The translations under genes and the position numbers were made by a program. Under the pieces are notes generated by a model. The model saw nothing but the letters and a program-made list of their open reading frames with translations, was not told the origin of the DNA and did not search any database. 64,000 bases of DNA from an uncultured Trichococcus sp. (lineage in GTDB: Bacteria; Bacillota; Bacilli; Lactobacillales; Aerococcaceae), in the NCBI RefSeq assembly GCF_963663645.1, contig NZ_OY760503.1, forward strand, positions 2,237,501 through 2,301,500, written 5' to 3'. Positions 23,342-31,097 of this stretch are shown piece after piece. The stretch's first letter is position 1. Every line of letters starts with the position of its first letter.

Positions 23342-24862
23342 TTATTCTTTTTCCTGTTTCTCTTTGTAACTTTGGCTCCAGTTGAATTCAGTCCAGTTGA
23401 ATCCGTCCTGCTCAAGCAAAGCGTCGCTTTCTTTTGGTCCCATCGAGTGGCTCTCATACGCAAAAAGGCTATCCGTGCAATCTTCTTGGGCATCCCATAC
23501 TTTACGGATTTGATCAACGAAGTGCCAGGACAGCGCGACCTCATTCCAGTGGGAAAAGTTGGTCGGATCGCCGTTCAGGCAATCCAATAGGAGGCGTTCA
23601 TAAGCTTCAGGGCTGTTTGCCTGCGTCTCCTCATCGTAGATGTGGTGCATACGGATGTTCTTCATCTCGGTTCCTTGGCCGACCCGTTTCGCATTCAGTC
23701 GCAGGGAGAATCCTTCCAACGGTGAAACGTGGATGGTCAGCACATTTGGTTCAGCGATTTCTTCGACATTTTCGGTCGGGAAGATATTCATCGAGACGTG
23801 CTTGAACTGGATATGGATGTAGGTTTCTTTGGAAGCCATCTGTTTACCGGTCCGGATGTAGAAGGGAACACCTTTCCAGCGGAAATTATCCACTAATATT
23901 TTGCCTGCCACAAAGGTTTCCGTTGATGAAGCCGGATCAACGTTCGGTTCCTCCCGATAGGCTTGCAAAGCTTTTGCAGGGTTTCCGGCATATTGTGCCC
24001 GGATAAAGTTGCGGTTGACCTCTTCCGGCGAATTGTACAGACGCAAGGAACGAAGCGCCTTTATTTTCTCGGAACGGATATCTTCGCCTTGCAAAGATAG
24101 CGGTGGTTCCATGACCAATAAAGCGACGATCTGAAGGATATGATTTTGCACCATATCGCGCAAAGCGCCATTATTATCATAGTAAGCGCCGCGTTCTTCC
24201 ACGCCCACAGTCTCGGAGAGGGTGATCTGAACGTTATCGATGTATTTGTTGTTCCACAGCGATTCGAAAATCATATTGGAGAATCGGACAGCAGAGATGT
24301 TCTGCACCATTTCTTTGCCCAAATAATGATCGATGCGGAAGATTTGGTTTTCGTCAAACGATTTGCGCAGTTTGGTATTCAGTGCATCCGCGGATTCGAA
24401 ATCGCGCCCGAAAGGCTTCTCGATGATTAAACGGTTGAAGCCGTCTGCCGTGATCAATTTTTGTTCCTTCAGTTTTTCGGCGATGATACCGAAAAATTCC
24501 GGAGACATCGCCAGATAGAAAATGCGGTTCCCTGACAGCGAATACGTGGCATCCAAGGATTCGGACAAGACCTTCAATTTGATGTAGTGTTCCGAGTCGT
24601 TGACGTTGTGTGCGATGTAATAGAAGTGGGCTGCGAAAGAAACAGCTTCTTCCTTATCCTCGGTCAAATCTTTGATGGAATCCAGGACCACTTCGCGGAA
24701 ATGTCCATCGGACCAGTCTCGCCTCGCTGTCCCAATAACGGCAAAATTATCTTTGATGAATCCTTTTTTGTATAAGCGAAATAATGATGGATACAGTTTA
24801 CGGTGAGCCAAATCACCAGTTGCTCCAAAAATAGTGAACAGAGCAGTATTTTGGGTAATCAT
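23342..24862 (-). CDS. zwf: Glucose-6-phosphate 1-dehydrogenase
   Basis: First enzyme of the oxidative pentose phosphate pathway, making NADPH and 6-phosphogluconolactone. The 506-residue length is usual. The nucleotide-binding GATGDLAHRKLYPSLF lies at residue 13 and the active-site motif RIDHYLGKEMVQN is intact, followed by FGRDF and GDxTxF-type sequence (GDPTNFSHWNEV). The start is preceded on the minus strand by AAGGGGGG. It has its own promoter facing away from cshB. gnd, the next oxidative-branch dehydrogenase, is 20 kb away. Confidence 0.98.
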   Translation of the reverse strand: MITQNTALFTIFGATGDLAHRKLYPSLFRLYKKGFIKDNFAVIGTARRDWSDGHFREVVLDSIKDLTEDKEEAVSFAAHFYYIAHNVNDSEHYIKLKVLSESLDATYSLSGNRIFYLAMSPEFFGIIAEKLKEQKLITADGFNRLIIEKPFGRDFESADALNTKLRKSFDENQIFRIDHYLGKEMVQNISAVRFSNMIFESLWNNKYIDNVQITLSETVGVEERGAYYDNNGALRDMVQNHILQIVALLVMEPPLSLQGEDIRSEKIKALRSLRLYNSPEEVNRNFIRAQYAGNPAKALQAYREEPNVDPASSTETFVAGKILVDNFRWKGVPFYIRTGKQMASKETYIHIQFKHVSMNIFPTENVEEIAEPNVLTIHVSPLEGFSLRLNAKRVGQGTEMKNIRMHHIYDEETQANSPEAYERLLLDCLNGDPTNFSHWNEVALSWHFVDQIRKVWDAQEDCTDSLFAYESHSMGPKESDALLEQDGFNWTEFNWSQSYKEKQEKE

Positions 24863-24898
24863 TACATGCCCCCCTTTTATTATGATTAGATTTCATTC

Positions 24899-24927
24899 AT
24901 TATACTATTATCATTTACCCTTGGCAA
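24899..24927 (-). promoter_or_regulatory. zwf promoter
   Basis: Read on the minus strand: TTGCCA, a 17-bp spacer and TATAAT, ending about 35 bp before the zwf start codon. Confidence 0.7.
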
Positions 24928-25066
24928 TGAAAGAAAGCGTCTGTTTTCATGTTGGTGGCATCCTTGACAGGGTGCTCCCATTTGTTTGTGTAAGTATATT
25001 GCGAATAAATTTATGGGCTCAATTTTCATATTCTTATTTGAAATTAAGGTTTAAATCTTTTGCGTG

Positions 25067-25075
25067 TGTTATAAT
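25067..25075 (+). promoter_or_regulatory. cshB extended -10 promoter
   Basis: TGT-TATAAT is a perfect -10 with a TGn extension; no good -35 box is seen at 17 bp, which is normal for extended -10 promoters. Confidence 0.5.
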
Positions 25076-25118
25076 GGTAAGGCATAAAATACGCAGAAGA
25101 AAAACAAGAGGTGTAAAC

Positions 25119-26435
25119 GTGGAATTTAAAGACTTTCAATTGAAGCCATTTTTGCTGGAAGCAATCAGCAAATTGAATTTCAAAGAACCGACCGATATCC
25201 AAAAACAAATTATCCCGATCGTTCGGACCGGCAAGAGCGTGATTGGCCAATCCCAGACAGGAACAGGGAAAAGCCATAGTTTTTTGCTGCCCCTGATCGA
25301 CGCTATCGATCCTTCAAAAAATGAAGTACAAGTTGTCATCACTTCACCCAGCCGTGAGTTAGCTGAACAATTGTACCAAACAGCCAGTCAACTGGTCTCA
25401 AACGCGCCCGAGGAAATCCGTATCGTCAGCTACGTAGGCGGCACAGACAAGAAACGTCAAATGTCGAAACTAGTCAACAACCAACCGCATATCGTCATCG
25501 GGACTCCCGGCAGAATCCTCGATCTGGTAAATGAGCAGGCTCTGAAGATCCATACCGCATCCAAGATGGTCATCGACGAGGCAGATATGACGCTGGACCT
25601 AGGCTTCCTGCATGACGTCGATCAGATTGCCGGCCGCTTGCCGGAGAAACTCCAGATGCTGGTATTCTCCGCTACGATTCCAGAGAAACTGAAGGGTTTC
25701 CTGAAGAAATATGTCGAAAACCCTGTCGTAGTCCAGCTGAAACCGGAACATATCATTGCACCTGCAATCGATAATTTGTTGCTGTCCACTAAAGGGCAAG
25801 CAAAAATTGATGTTCTCTACCAAGTGTTGACGATGGGGGAACCGTATCTGGCATTGATTTTTGCCAATACAAAACAAAATGCCGAGGAAATCGCTGACGG
25901 ATTGAGACAACGAGGCATTCAGCCTGCGGTCTTGCATGGCGATGTACCGGCTCGCGAACGCAAACGCATCATGAGAAGAGTCCATAATCTGGAGTACCAA
26001 TTCATGGTGGCTACCGATTTGGCGGCACGCGGCATCGATATCGAAGGCGTTTCACACGTCATCAACTATGAATTGCCGAAGGACATGGAATTCTTCGTTC
26101 ACCGTACGGGCAGAACGGGACGCAGCAACCTAAAAGGAACTGCGATCACTTTATACGCACCGGGTGAAGAAAAAGCGATCGACGATCTCGAAAAGTATGG
26201 CGTCGTTTTCAAACCGGTCGCCATCGAAAAAGATCAACTGGTCGAAACCTACGAAAGAAAACGCCGTGAGATGAGAAACGCTCCGAGCCAATTGGAACCC
26301 GATCACCGCATCCGCGGAATGGTGAACAAGGCCAAGAAACAAGTGAAGCCTGGCTATAAACGCAAATTGAAAGAAAATATTGCCAGCCAGCAGAAACGCA
26401 AAAGAAGAGCAAGCAAAACCCGCAACCACGGATAA
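25119..26435 (+). CDS. cshB: DEAD-box RNA helicase CshB
   Basis: ATP-dependent RNA helicase of 438 residues, the same length as B. subtilis CshB (YqfR). GTG at 25119 follows AAGAGGTG; upstream in-frame sequence is promoter DNA. Helicase motifs in order: Q motif (EPTDIQKQIIP), motif I SQTGTGKS, Ia SPSRELAEQ, Ib TPGRI, II DEAD (VIDEADM), III SAT, IV LIFANT, V ATDLAARGID and VI HRTGRTGR. The basic C-terminal tail (KPGYKRKLKENIASQQKRKR) likely binds RNA. CshB acts in cold adaptation, ribosome assembly and RNA decay. It is monocistronic with a strong terminator. Confidence 0.95.
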   Translation: MEFKDFQLKPFLLEAISKLNFKEPTDIQKQIIPIVRTGKSVIGQSQTGTGKSHSFLLPLIDAIDPSKNEVQVVITSPSRELAEQLYQTASQLVSNAPEEIRIVSYVGGTDKKRQMSKLVNNQPHIVIGTPGRILDLVNEQALKIHTASKMVIDEADMTLDLGFLHDVDQIAGRLPEKLQMLVFSATIPEKLKGFLKKYVENPVVVQLKPEHIIAPAIDNLLLSTKGQAKIDVLYQVLTMGEPYLALIFANTKQNAEEIADGLRQRGIQPAVLHGDVPARERKRIMRRVHNLEYQFMVATDLAARGIDIEGVSHVINYELPKDMEFFVHRTGRTGRSNLKGTAITLYAPGEEKAIDDLEKYGVVFKPVAIEKDQLVETYERKRREMRNAPSQLEPDHRIRGMVNKAKKQVKPGYKRKLKENIASQQKRKRRASKTRNHG

Positions 26436-26497
26436 AAGATAAGAAAAGCTGAACGGGTTCTTTCAGGGCTTACCCGTGAAGCTAGCCAACAATATAA

Positions 26498-26547
26498 AAA
26501 AAGAGGCCGCAGCAAGATCTTTCGATCATGTGCTGCGGCCTCTTTTT
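26498..26547. terminator. Bidirectional terminator between cshB and the DUF1189 gene
   Basis: A 17-bp perfect outer stem (AAAAAGAGGCCGCAGCA with its complement) encloses a GATC-containing inner stem; A and T runs on both sides serve the two convergent genes. Confidence 0.93.
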
Positions 26548-26558
26548 CGGCTTTCCTG

Positions 26559-27332
26559 CTAATCCTTAAGGGCTTTGTAGAGATAGAAAATACCGATGAG
26601 CGCTATCGCTTCATCCTGGATCGTCGGGTAGAGCCCGAAGCCGTTCAAGAGGCTGAAAAACAACACCGGGACGACGGAGGCTACCAGCGCCATCTTTAGG
26701 ATTTCGCGGAAAGGGAGTTTCTTCCGCATAAATCCTGTCAATACATTCGCGAACAGCGCGATTATCAACAGCGTCAGAAGTACACTGAATGAAGAAATGA
26801 AAAGACTGAACAAAAGCATGATCACGCCGGAAAAAAGTTGATCGCTCGAAAAATTGCGCAGCAACTTCTTGAACGACTCGCCCGTAATGTCATCTGCCTG
26901 CTCGTATGGCAACCTGAATGGGACATCTTGAGCGTAGAGGGTGAAGGCATCCTTTGAAAAGACGAGGCTCAAAATCAGATCAGGCGATGACATCTCTTTT
27001 TCGAGTTCTCTCTGCGTGTATACTTCCTGGCTATCGAAAGCCAATAGGACCGTGTCGGTTTTATAGATGAATCCTTTTTCCGTAGGATCCTCCAACAGCA
27101 AGGCGCTGTCCGCAATAGTGAACGAAGGTATTTTTTCCGCTATCAGACCCGCATCCGCCGAAAATTTTTGCAGGGTGGTATACCCATCCAGAAACAGGGG
27201 GATGCTGACGGTAAGCGAGAGCAAGAAGAAGAGCAAAAAGGCTGAGCCCTTTTTTAAGGTTTTGGCACCCAGTAATTGTTTTGGCTCCATAAAACTATCT
27301 TTGACTAAACTGACGATTGAGATTGTGATCAC
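26559..27332 (-). CDS. DUF1189-family membrane protein (YqgB-like)
   Basis: Integral membrane protein of the DUF1189 family. It has one helix near residues 30-50 (FLLFFLLSLTVSIPLFLDGY), an extracellular domain of about 110 residues, and four helices in the last third (from FSGVIMLLFSLFISSFSVLL). The start is unsure: GTG at 27332 gives 257 residues with the family's usual 29-residue lead before the first helix; ATG codons 12-15 bases upstream are possible, and the open frame extends to 27377. A minus-strand promoter TTGCTA-N17-TAGACT lies just upstream. In B. subtilis yqgB (DUF1189) also neighbours sodA. Function unknown. Confidence 0.8.
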   Translation of the reverse strand: MITISIVSLVKDSFMEPKQLLGAKTLKKGSAFLLFFLLSLTVSIPLFLDGYTTLQKFSADAGLIAEKIPSFTIADSALLLEDPTEKGFIYKTDTVLLAFDSQEVYTQRELEKEMSSPDLILSLVFSKDAFTLYAQDVPFRLPYEQADDITGESFKKLLRNFSSDQLFSGVIMLLFSLFISSFSVLLTLLIIALFANVLTGFMRKKLPFREILKMALVASVVPVLFFSLLNGFGLYPTIQDEAIALIGIFYLYKALKD

Positions 27333-27416
27333 CGCTTTCTGCATCATACTAACCCAGTCTATCGAAAATGGATGCATTTAGCAATCAAAAATTGCTACGG
27401 CTTCGAGGCATTATTT

Positions 27417-27445
27417 TTGATAAAGTAAGCAATAGATGATACAGT
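27417..27445 (+). promoter_or_regulatory. sodA promoter
   Basis: TTGATA (27417-27422), 17 bp and TACAGT (27440-27445), about 45 bp before the sodA start. Confidence 0.6.
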
Positions 27446-27489
27446 TAAATCAGTCAGAAATCACTAAACTATTTTAGGAGGAATTTAAC

Positions 27490-28098
27490 ATGGCTTTTAC
27501 ATTACCGGCACTACCTTATGCGTACGACGCTTTGACACCATATATCGATGAGGAAACGATGCACTTGCATCATGAGAAACACCACAACGCTTACATCACA
27601 AACGTGAATGCAGCATTGGAGAAACATCCTGAATTAGCTGATAAAACAATCGAGGAATTATTGGCTGATTTGAACAGCATTCCGGAGGACATCCGCACAG
27701 CGGTAAGAAACAATGGCGGTGGACATGCGAACCACAGCTTATTCTGGACAGTTTTGGCACCTAACGCGGGCGGAGAGCCTACAGGAGCTGTCAAGGATGG
27801 AATCGAAGAAGCGTTCGGCAGTTTTGATGCCATGAAGGAAAAATTCTCTGCAGCCGCTGCAGGGCGTTTCGGATCCGGCTGGGCTTGGCTCGTAGTTTCC
27901 GACGGTAAATTGGAAATCACCTCCACTCCAAACCAAGATTCACCGATCAGCGAAGGCAAAACGCCGATTTTAGGTCTTGATGTATGGGAGCACGCTTATT
28001 ACTTGAACTACAAGAACGTGCGTCCTGAGTACATCAAAGCATTCTGGAACCTTGTGAACTGGGATGAAGTCAACCGTCGTTTAGCGGCTGTAAAATAA
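27490..28098 (+). CDS. sodA: Superoxide dismutase (Mn/Fe)
   Basis: Dismutates superoxide to oxygen and hydrogen peroxide in the cytosol; 202 residues. Metal ligands fall in [13 protein letters not shown] (first His), ANHSLFWT (second His) and [11 protein letters not shown] (Asp and His). GGGHANHS with Gly-Gly and the SRFGSGWAW-type segment [13 protein letters not shown] are typical of Mn-preferring enzymes, but metal choice cannot be fixed from sequence alone. The ATG follows TAGGAGG. Monocistronic with its own promoter and terminator; codon usage is that of a well-expressed gene. Confidence 0.98.
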   Translation: MAFTLPALPYAYDALTPYIDEETMHLHHEKHHNAYITNVNAALEKHPELADKTIEELLADLNSIPEDIRTAVRNNGGGHANHSLFWTVLAPNAGGEPTGAVKDGIEEAFGSFDAMKEKFSAAAAGRFGSGWAWLVVSDGKLEITSTPNQDSPISEGKTPILGLDVWEHAYYLNYKNVRPEYIKAFWNLVNWDEVNRRLAAVK

Positions 28099-28124
28099 GC
28101 AACAAAGTTATTGCAATCCACTTA

Positions 28125-28159
28125 AAGGATTCAGGGCACCCGCTCTGAATCCTTTTTTT
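28125..28159 (+). terminator. Intrinsic terminator of sodA
   Basis: AAGGATTCAG and CTGAATCCTT pair perfectly; the enclosed loop can add a GGGC/GCTC extension; seven T follow. Confidence 0.92.
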
Positions 28160-28223
28160 CTTACTGTCATAATATTGTGATGGACGATGGACCGCAGTTT
28201 GCGACCTTTCCAAGCGCGATTAT

Positions 28224-28266
28224 TTTACTTTCCGGAGGCTATCGGATAATATATATCTTGTAAGAT
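28224..28266 (+). promoter_or_regulatory. Promoter and palindromic operator of the MarR-type gene
   Basis: TTTACT (28224-28229), 17 bp and TAATAT (28247-28252) form the promoter. ATCTT-GT-AAGAT (28255-28266) is a perfect short palindrome directly downstream of the -10 box, in the place expected for a MarR/OhrR autorepression site. Confidence 0.5.
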
Positions 28267-28311
28267 GTATGTGTGCGGTGAGGATGAATTTGGAAAGGAG
28301 ACGGTATCGGG

Positions 28312-28767
28312 ATGGAGGAATCTATTTTCGAAAGGCCGCTGGAGGATCAGCTTTGTTTCGAGGTTTATCGGGCAGCGAATAGTTTCGGAAAAATGTATAA
28401 CCGCGCTTTGAAAGATTTCCATTTGACATTCCCTCAATATCTTGTCCTGTTGGCTTTGTGGGACGATGACAACATTTTGATCAAACATATCGGGGAACGG
28501 TTGGGGATGGGGATCGGAACGTTGAACCCCATATTGAACCGTCTTGAGAAACAGGGTTGGCTCACAAAGGAACCATCCCTTCTGGACAAGCGCGCTACAA
28601 TCGTTTCCTTGAGTGAAAAAGCCGTCACTTCAAAAAAAGCGATCCATTTTGCTGTTTTGTCCGAAGTGAATGCCTGTAACCTTGAAGGCATTGATGGCTT
28701 GTTTTTGATGAAGCAGTTGAAGCTGCTGAACCACGCGATGAATCAGACCGATTCGGGGGCTGGCTAG
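28312..28767 (+). CDS. OhrR-like MarR-family redox regulator
   Basis: Winged-HTH repressor of 151 residues. The N terminus DQLCFEVYRAANSF carries the Cys that senses peroxides in OhrR, MgrA and SarZ, and LTFPQYLVLLALWDDD is nearly the OhrR signature. The recognition helix region is IKHIGERLGMGIGTLNPILN, with a DKRATIVSLSE wing. No second C-terminal Cys pair partner is obvious apart from one Cys late in the chain (NACNLEG). The ATG follows AAAGGAGA. The genes behind it encode an ABC exporter and a small membrane protein, so it may govern those rather than an ohr gene, which is not in the window. Confidence 0.85.
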   Translation: MEESIFERPLEDQLCFEVYRAANSFGKMYNRALKDFHLTFPQYLVLLALWDDDNILIKHIGERLGMGIGTLNPILNRLEKQGWLTKEPSLLDKRATIVSLSEKAVTSKKAIHFAVLSEVNACNLEGIDGLFLMKQLKLLNHAMNQTDSGAG

Positions 28768-28847
28768 AAGTGGATGGCCCCCTATTTGAGGCATCATGCT
28801 ATTCTCATCAAAAATAGTTACAGCAACAAAAAAATAAAGGAGTTGAA

Positions 28848-29942
28848 ATGATGTTTTTAGCTTGGAAAGAAATTAAACATTCAAAAACAAGGTTTTCATT
28901 GATCATCGGTGTCATGGTGCTGGTGTCCTACTTAGTGTTCTTTTTGGTTGGCCTTGCCTATGGATTGGCCCAGGACAATCGGACCAGTGTAGATAAATGG
29001 GATGCGGATGGCATCATTCTGACGGACGAGTCAAATACGAACATCAATATGTCCATGATGCCAAAAGGGGCCATCAATGAGGTGGATGCTGACGAAGCGG
29101 CTGTAATCGGAATAGCCCCGAATGTCATCAGGAAAAAAGGGACGTCTGGCGATGATGCAAAGATAAATACAACTTTTTTCGGTATCGAATCGGATCAATT
29201 TCTGATGCCTGAAGTAATCGAAGGAAAAGCTTTCCAAAATGATGATGAAGTCGTTGCAGACATCAGTCTGAAGGAAGAGGAGGGCATAGTCATTGGGGAC
29301 GTTCTTCAGTTGGCAGGATCGGACAAGGAAGTTGAAGTAGTCGGATTCACTGAAGATGCCAAATTCAGTGTCGCACCGGTTTTGTATACGACTGTCTCCT
29401 CTTATCAGGATGTGCGTTTTGAACAGATCGACGAGTCCGAGGAGGGGCGCATCAGTGCTATAGTAGTGCGGGGAAGCGATGATACGATCAAAGGGGTGGA
29501 CACTGGGGACGAAGATCTGGAAGTATATCCGATCGCGGATTACATCAATGAAATTCCGGGATACACTGCTCAGGTGTTGACATTCGGTTTGATGATCGGC
29601 TTTTTGGTCGTCATTGCGGCCGTGGTGATCGGCATTTTCATCTATGTCCTTACCATGCAGAAAACCAGCATGTTCGGGGTCATGAAGGCGCAAGGAATTT
29701 CAAGCGGCTATATCGCCAAATCAGTCGTCATCCAAACATTCCTGTTGGCAGCAATCGGAGTCGGCATCGGATTGCTGTTGACGGGAGCGACAGCGCTAGT
29801 CCTGCCGCCTGCTGTACCATATCAGACGAACTTGTATTTTCTGAGCGGCATAGCTGCTCTGTTGGTCATCATGGCCATGATCGGCGGCGTGTTTTCCGTC
29901 AGGGCGGTTGTTAAAATAGACCCATTAAAGGCAATCGGATAG
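28848..29942 (+). CDS. ABC transporter permease, FtsX/MacB type
   Basis: Permease of 364 residues in the FtsX-like (DUF214) family. One helix near the N terminus (SLIIGVMVLVSYLVFFLVGL), an extracytoplasmic MacB-PCD-like domain (about residues 45-225) and three C-terminal helices (from QVLTFGLMIGFLVVIAAVVI) are all present, the usual four-helix layout. The first ATG follows AAGGAG. It pairs with the ATPase 12 bp downstream. Such exporters move peptides, lipids or antibiotics out or transmit signals; the substrate is unknown. Confidence 0.88.
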   Translation: MMFLAWKEIKHSKTRFSLIIGVMVLVSYLVFFLVGLAYGLAQDNRTSVDKWDADGIILTDESNTNINMSMMPKGAINEVDADEAAVIGIAPNVIRKKGTSGDDAKINTTFFGIESDQFLMPEVIEGKAFQNDDEVVADISLKEEEGIVIGDVLQLAGSDKEVEVVGFTEDAKFSVAPVLYTTVSSYQDVRFEQIDESEEGRISAIVVRGSDDTIKGVDTGDEDLEVYPIADYINEIPGYTAQVLTFGLMIGFLVVIAAVVIGIFIYVLTMQKTSMFGVMKAQGISSGYIAKSVVIQTFLLAAIGVGIGLLLTGATALVLPPAVPYQTNLYFLSGIAALLVIMAMIGGVFSVRAVVKIDPLKAIG

Positions 29943-29954
29943 GAGAGACAGCAA

Positions 29955-30632
29955 ATGAAATTAATCGAAATGATAGACGTTTCCCGGTCATTCGGCGAAG
30001 GTGAACTTAAGATAGATGCGCTCAAAAAAACGAACATAGCCATAGAGGCGGGTGAATTTGTAGCCGTAATCGGGCCGAGCGGATCAGGAAAGAGTACTTT
30101 TTTGACCATCACAGGGGGGCTGCAGACCCCTTCTTCCGGAAAGGTTTTGATAAATGGGAAGCCATTCAGCGAAGTAACCGAGAAAAAACGCGCCAAACTA
30201 AGGTTTGAAGAGATCGGGTTTATTCTGCAAGCCTCTAATTTGGTCCCTTTTTTGACTGTCCAGGATCAGCTGCATCTGGCGAACAAGGTGGAACGAAGTA
30301 AAGTGGACAAACAAAAACGGGATGAATTATTGAAGGAATTGGGAATCTTCGATTTGAAAAATAAATTTCCGAGTGACCTCTCCGGTGGTCAAAGGCAAAG
30401 GATCGCCATAGCGAGAGCCCTATACCATGATCCGTCAGTCATCCTTGCCGATGAACCAACCGCCAGTCTGGACACTCAGAAGGCATTTGAAGTGGTGGAA
30501 ATCCTGGCCCGAGAAACAAAATTAAAGAAAAAAGCAACCATCATGGTCACGCATGATGAGCGCCTGATAGATTACTGCGATAAAGTCTTTGTGATGAAAG
30601 ACGGCATCTTGTCTGAAAGAATCGGCGGCTGA
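29955..30632 (+). CDS. ABC transporter ATP-binding protein, LolD/MacB type
   Basis: ATPase partner of the preceding FtsX-type permease, 225 residues. Walker A is GPSGSGKST, the Q-loop region is ILQASNLVPFL, the signature LSGGQRQRIAIARAL, Walker B VILADEPTASLD and the H-loop MVTHDE. All catalytic residues are intact. The ATG follows AGGAGAG; spacing indicates one transcript from the MarR-type gene through DUF2177. Confidence 0.93.
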   Translation: MKLIEMIDVSRSFGEGELKIDALKKTNIAIEAGEFVAVIGPSGSGKSTFLTITGGLQTPSSGKVLINGKPFSEVTEKKRAKLRFEEIGFILQASNLVPFLTVQDQLHLANKVERSKVDKQKRDELLKELGIFDLKNKFPSDLSGGQRQRIAIARALYHDPSVILADEPTASLDTQKAFEVVEILARETKLKKKATIMVTHDERLIDYCDKVFVMKDGILSERIGG

Positions 30633-30659
30633 AACAACAACGGAATGGAGGAAGAAAAG

Positions 30660-31058
30660 ATGGACAGCATCAAATTGTATTTCCTGACATTTTTTGTGTT
30701 CTTTTTAGTGGATATTGTCTGGTTGGGAGTGTTATCGAAAAATATTTACAGCAAGTACTTGGGGCATCTCATGGCCCCGAATGTCAACTGGGTGGCGGCG
30801 ATAATCTTTTATCTCTTGTTCATAGGCGGCCTCGTATTTTTTGTGGTCCATCCGGCCCTTTTGAAAGAAAGTCTGCAATATGCCATTTTGGCTGGCGGTT
30901 TTTTCGGACTTATTGCGTACGCGACGTATGACTTGACCAATCTGGCTACTTTAAAGGATTGGCCGCTCACGATCACCCTGATCGATTTGGCCTGGGGAAC
31001 ATTTTTGAATGCCGCGACAGCCGGGATCACGTACATTGCGGCCCAAAGATTTCTCTAA
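30660..31058 (+). CDS. DUF2177-family membrane protein
   Basis: Small integral membrane protein of 132 residues with four predicted helices. The ATG at 30660 is chosen because GGAGG lies 7 bases upstream, inside a longer reading frame. The DUF2177 pattern is visible as VDIVWLGVLSKNIYSKYLG, GFFGLIAYATYDLTNLATL and the last helix DLAWGTFLNAATAGITY. Family function is unknown. It is the last gene of the MarR-ABC cluster, 27 bp from the ATPase. Confidence 0.85.
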   Translation: MDSIKLYFLTFFVFFLVDIVWLGVLSKNIYSKYLGHLMAPNVNWVAAIIFYLLFIGGLVFFVVHPALLKESLQYAILAGGFFGLIAYATYDLTNLATLKDWPLTITLIDLAWGTFLNAATAGITYIAAQRFL

Positions 31059-31097
31059 AAAACGAAAAAAGATTTAGATGCGGATGGAGGCAGGATG

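Noticed and set aside
24964-24995. Consensus-like TTGACA between zwf and cshB as a -35 box
   Set aside because: No -10 box occurs at 16-18 bp; the extended -10 box at 25067-25075 is the better cshB promoter.
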